Positions 63,234 through 64,000 of a DNA stretch of 64,000 nucleotides are shown piece by piece; the stretch's first letter is position 1; each line of letters opens with the position of its first letter. A program made the position numbers and the translations under genes. Source of the DNA: Nostoc sp. JL34 (GTDB lineage: Bacteria; Cyanobacteriota; Cyanobacteriia; Cyanobacteriales; Nostocaceae); contig NZ_JABXKQ010000076.1 of the NCBI RefSeq assembly GCF_017114945.1, forward strand, positions 1 to 64,000. Reading direction: 5' to 3'. The notes under the pieces were generated by a model. That model did not search any database, was not told the origin of the DNA, and worked only from the letters and a program-made list of their open reading frames with translations.

Positions 63234-64000
63234 ATGAACCTAACGCCAGAAAGTAAAGTCTTAATTCAAGGCTTTTGTGAATTTATCTCAGGCACTCATG
63301 TTGCTCAAATGAAAGCTTATGGCACGAATTTGATAGCTGGTGTCAATCCTGGATGTGGCGGACAGGAAATGCATGGACTGCCAGTATTTGACTTAGTAGA
63401 AGAGGTAATAGAACAATTTGGAGCAATTGACACGACAATTATTTGTGTAGATCCTTATGACGTGCTAGATGCGGCATTAGAAGCGATCGCATCTCATATT
63501 TGCCAGATCATAATTATTACTGCTGGCGTGCCGCCTTTGGATATGGTGCAATTACTCCGCAAAGCCGAAGCCTGTGAAACTTTGGTAGTCGGGCCAAATA
63601 GTCCGGGGATCATTGTACCGGGAAAAATTCTCTTAGGGACTCAACCCAGCGAATTTTATACCCCTGGGACAGTGGGGATCGTCAGTCGTAGTAGCACCCT
63701 CACCTATGAAATCGCCTACGAATTAACAAAAGCAGGTTTGGGGCAATCGATTAGTGTCAGTATTGGTAGTGATGCGATCGTTGGTTCCTCATTTCTGCAA
63801 TGGCTGCAAATTCTCGATGAGGATGAAACCACACAGGCGATCGTTTTAGTCGGTCAACCTGGTGGTGGTAGTGAAGAAGCAGCAGCGCGATATATTACTG
63901 AGGCAATTGATAAACCAGTAATTGCCTACATTGCCGGCCGACAAGCACCACCGGGAAAAAGTTGGCGTCAAACCGGGACTTTAGCAACGGTTATCGGACG
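63234..64000 (+). CDS. sucD: Succinate-CoA ligase alpha-subunit-like protein, partial
   Basis: The frame starts at ATG 63234 and is cut by the window end after about 255 codons. It reads MNLTPESKVLIQGFCEFISG, then GTNLIAGVNPGCGGQEMHGL, IICVDPYDVLDAALEAIASH, VVGPNSPGIIVPGKILLGTQ and GTVGIVSRSSTLTYEIAYEL, which match the CoA-binding domain of SucD. The phosphohistidine region is expected downstream of the window. In typical SucD the second motif is GVTPGKGG; here it is GVNPGCGG. The beta-subunit-like gene precedes it. Confidence 0.88.
   Translation, partial: MNLTPESKVLIQGFCEFISGTHVAQMKAYGTNLIAGVNPGCGGQEMHGLPVFDLVEEVIEQFGAIDTTIICVDPYDVLDAALEAIASHICQIIIITAGVPPLDMVQLLRKAEACETLVVGPNSPGIIVPGKILLGTQPSEFYTPGTVGIVSRSSTLTYEIAYELTKAGLGQSISVSIGSDAIVGSSFLQWLQILDEDETTQAIVLVGQPGGGSEEAAARYITEAIDKPVIAYIAGRQAPPGKSWRQTGTLATVIG

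Overview
The window is chromosomal DNA from a filamentous, heterocyst-forming cyanobacterium, most likely Nostoc/Anabaena. The evidence is: the HIP1 octamer GCGATCGC throughout, inside and outside genes; cyanobacterial hallmarks (fused PanC-Cmk, CP12, phycobilisome core subunit ApcF, a Rieske protein, GifA/IF7); the heterocyst master regulator HetR with a PatX-type RGSGR precursor; and many Nostoc-type short dispersed and tandem repeats. No rRNA, intact tRNA, CRISPR array, prophage or intact IS was seen. Percentages, homology searches and folding energies were not computed; all calls come from reading the sequence.

Layout. 0-8 kb: siderophore/cobalamin-type ABC ATPase, GIY-YIG protein, a lone sugar-type ABC permease, a decayed glutaminase, an RlpA-like exported protein, panC-cmk. 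8-16 kb: Fe-SOD, an AIR-synthase-like protein, a PHP protein, a cobalamin-riboswitch-controlled cobG-cobH-cobI operon, moaE. 16-26.5 kb: atypical Rieske protein, HAD hydrolase, NurA nuclease, PAS/GAF histidine kinase, DUF697 GTPase, CP12, TlyA, DUF29 protein, orphan XisI. 26.6-29.3 kb: an AT-rich two-gene cassette, a Z1-domain superfamily-2 ATPase translationally coupled to an unknown 158-residue protein, which looks like an acquired defence or modification-type module.

29.5-34.5 kb is a nitrogen and development block: apcF, glnA with an NtcA-activated promoter, gifA with an NtcA box in a repressing position, a diiron ferritin-like protein, and patX with a candidate TCCGGA developmental promoter and its own terminator. 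hetR lies about 16 kb further on at 50.4 kb. NtcA thus appears to set glutamine synthetase level (glnA) and inactivation (gifA) in opposite directions, while PatX supplies the peptide signal that family knowledge says is read by HetR.

34.6-39.5 kb holds an FAD oxidoreductase with a dispersed repeat translated inside it, a graveyard of mobile and toxin-antitoxin remnants (antitoxin fragment, PIN toxin with two in-frame stops, TnpB zinc-ribbon remnant) and a TIGR03032-GNAT fusion. 39.6-45.4 kb: a GC-rich 988-residue secreted RTX/VCBS protein, a zinc alcohol dehydrogenase and a PiT phosphate transporter carrying a tandem-repeat insertion. 46-55.7 kb: coiled-coil/DMT fusion, a 2-kb gene-poor stretch, hetR, a Cys-rich exported protein, rpsD with a structured leader, moaA and a conserved unknown. 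55.9-64 kb: two-partner-secretion exoprotein, a small protein with a Cys-rich tail resembling a RiPP precursor, a membrane protein, and sucC/sucD-like genes, the last cut by the window edge.
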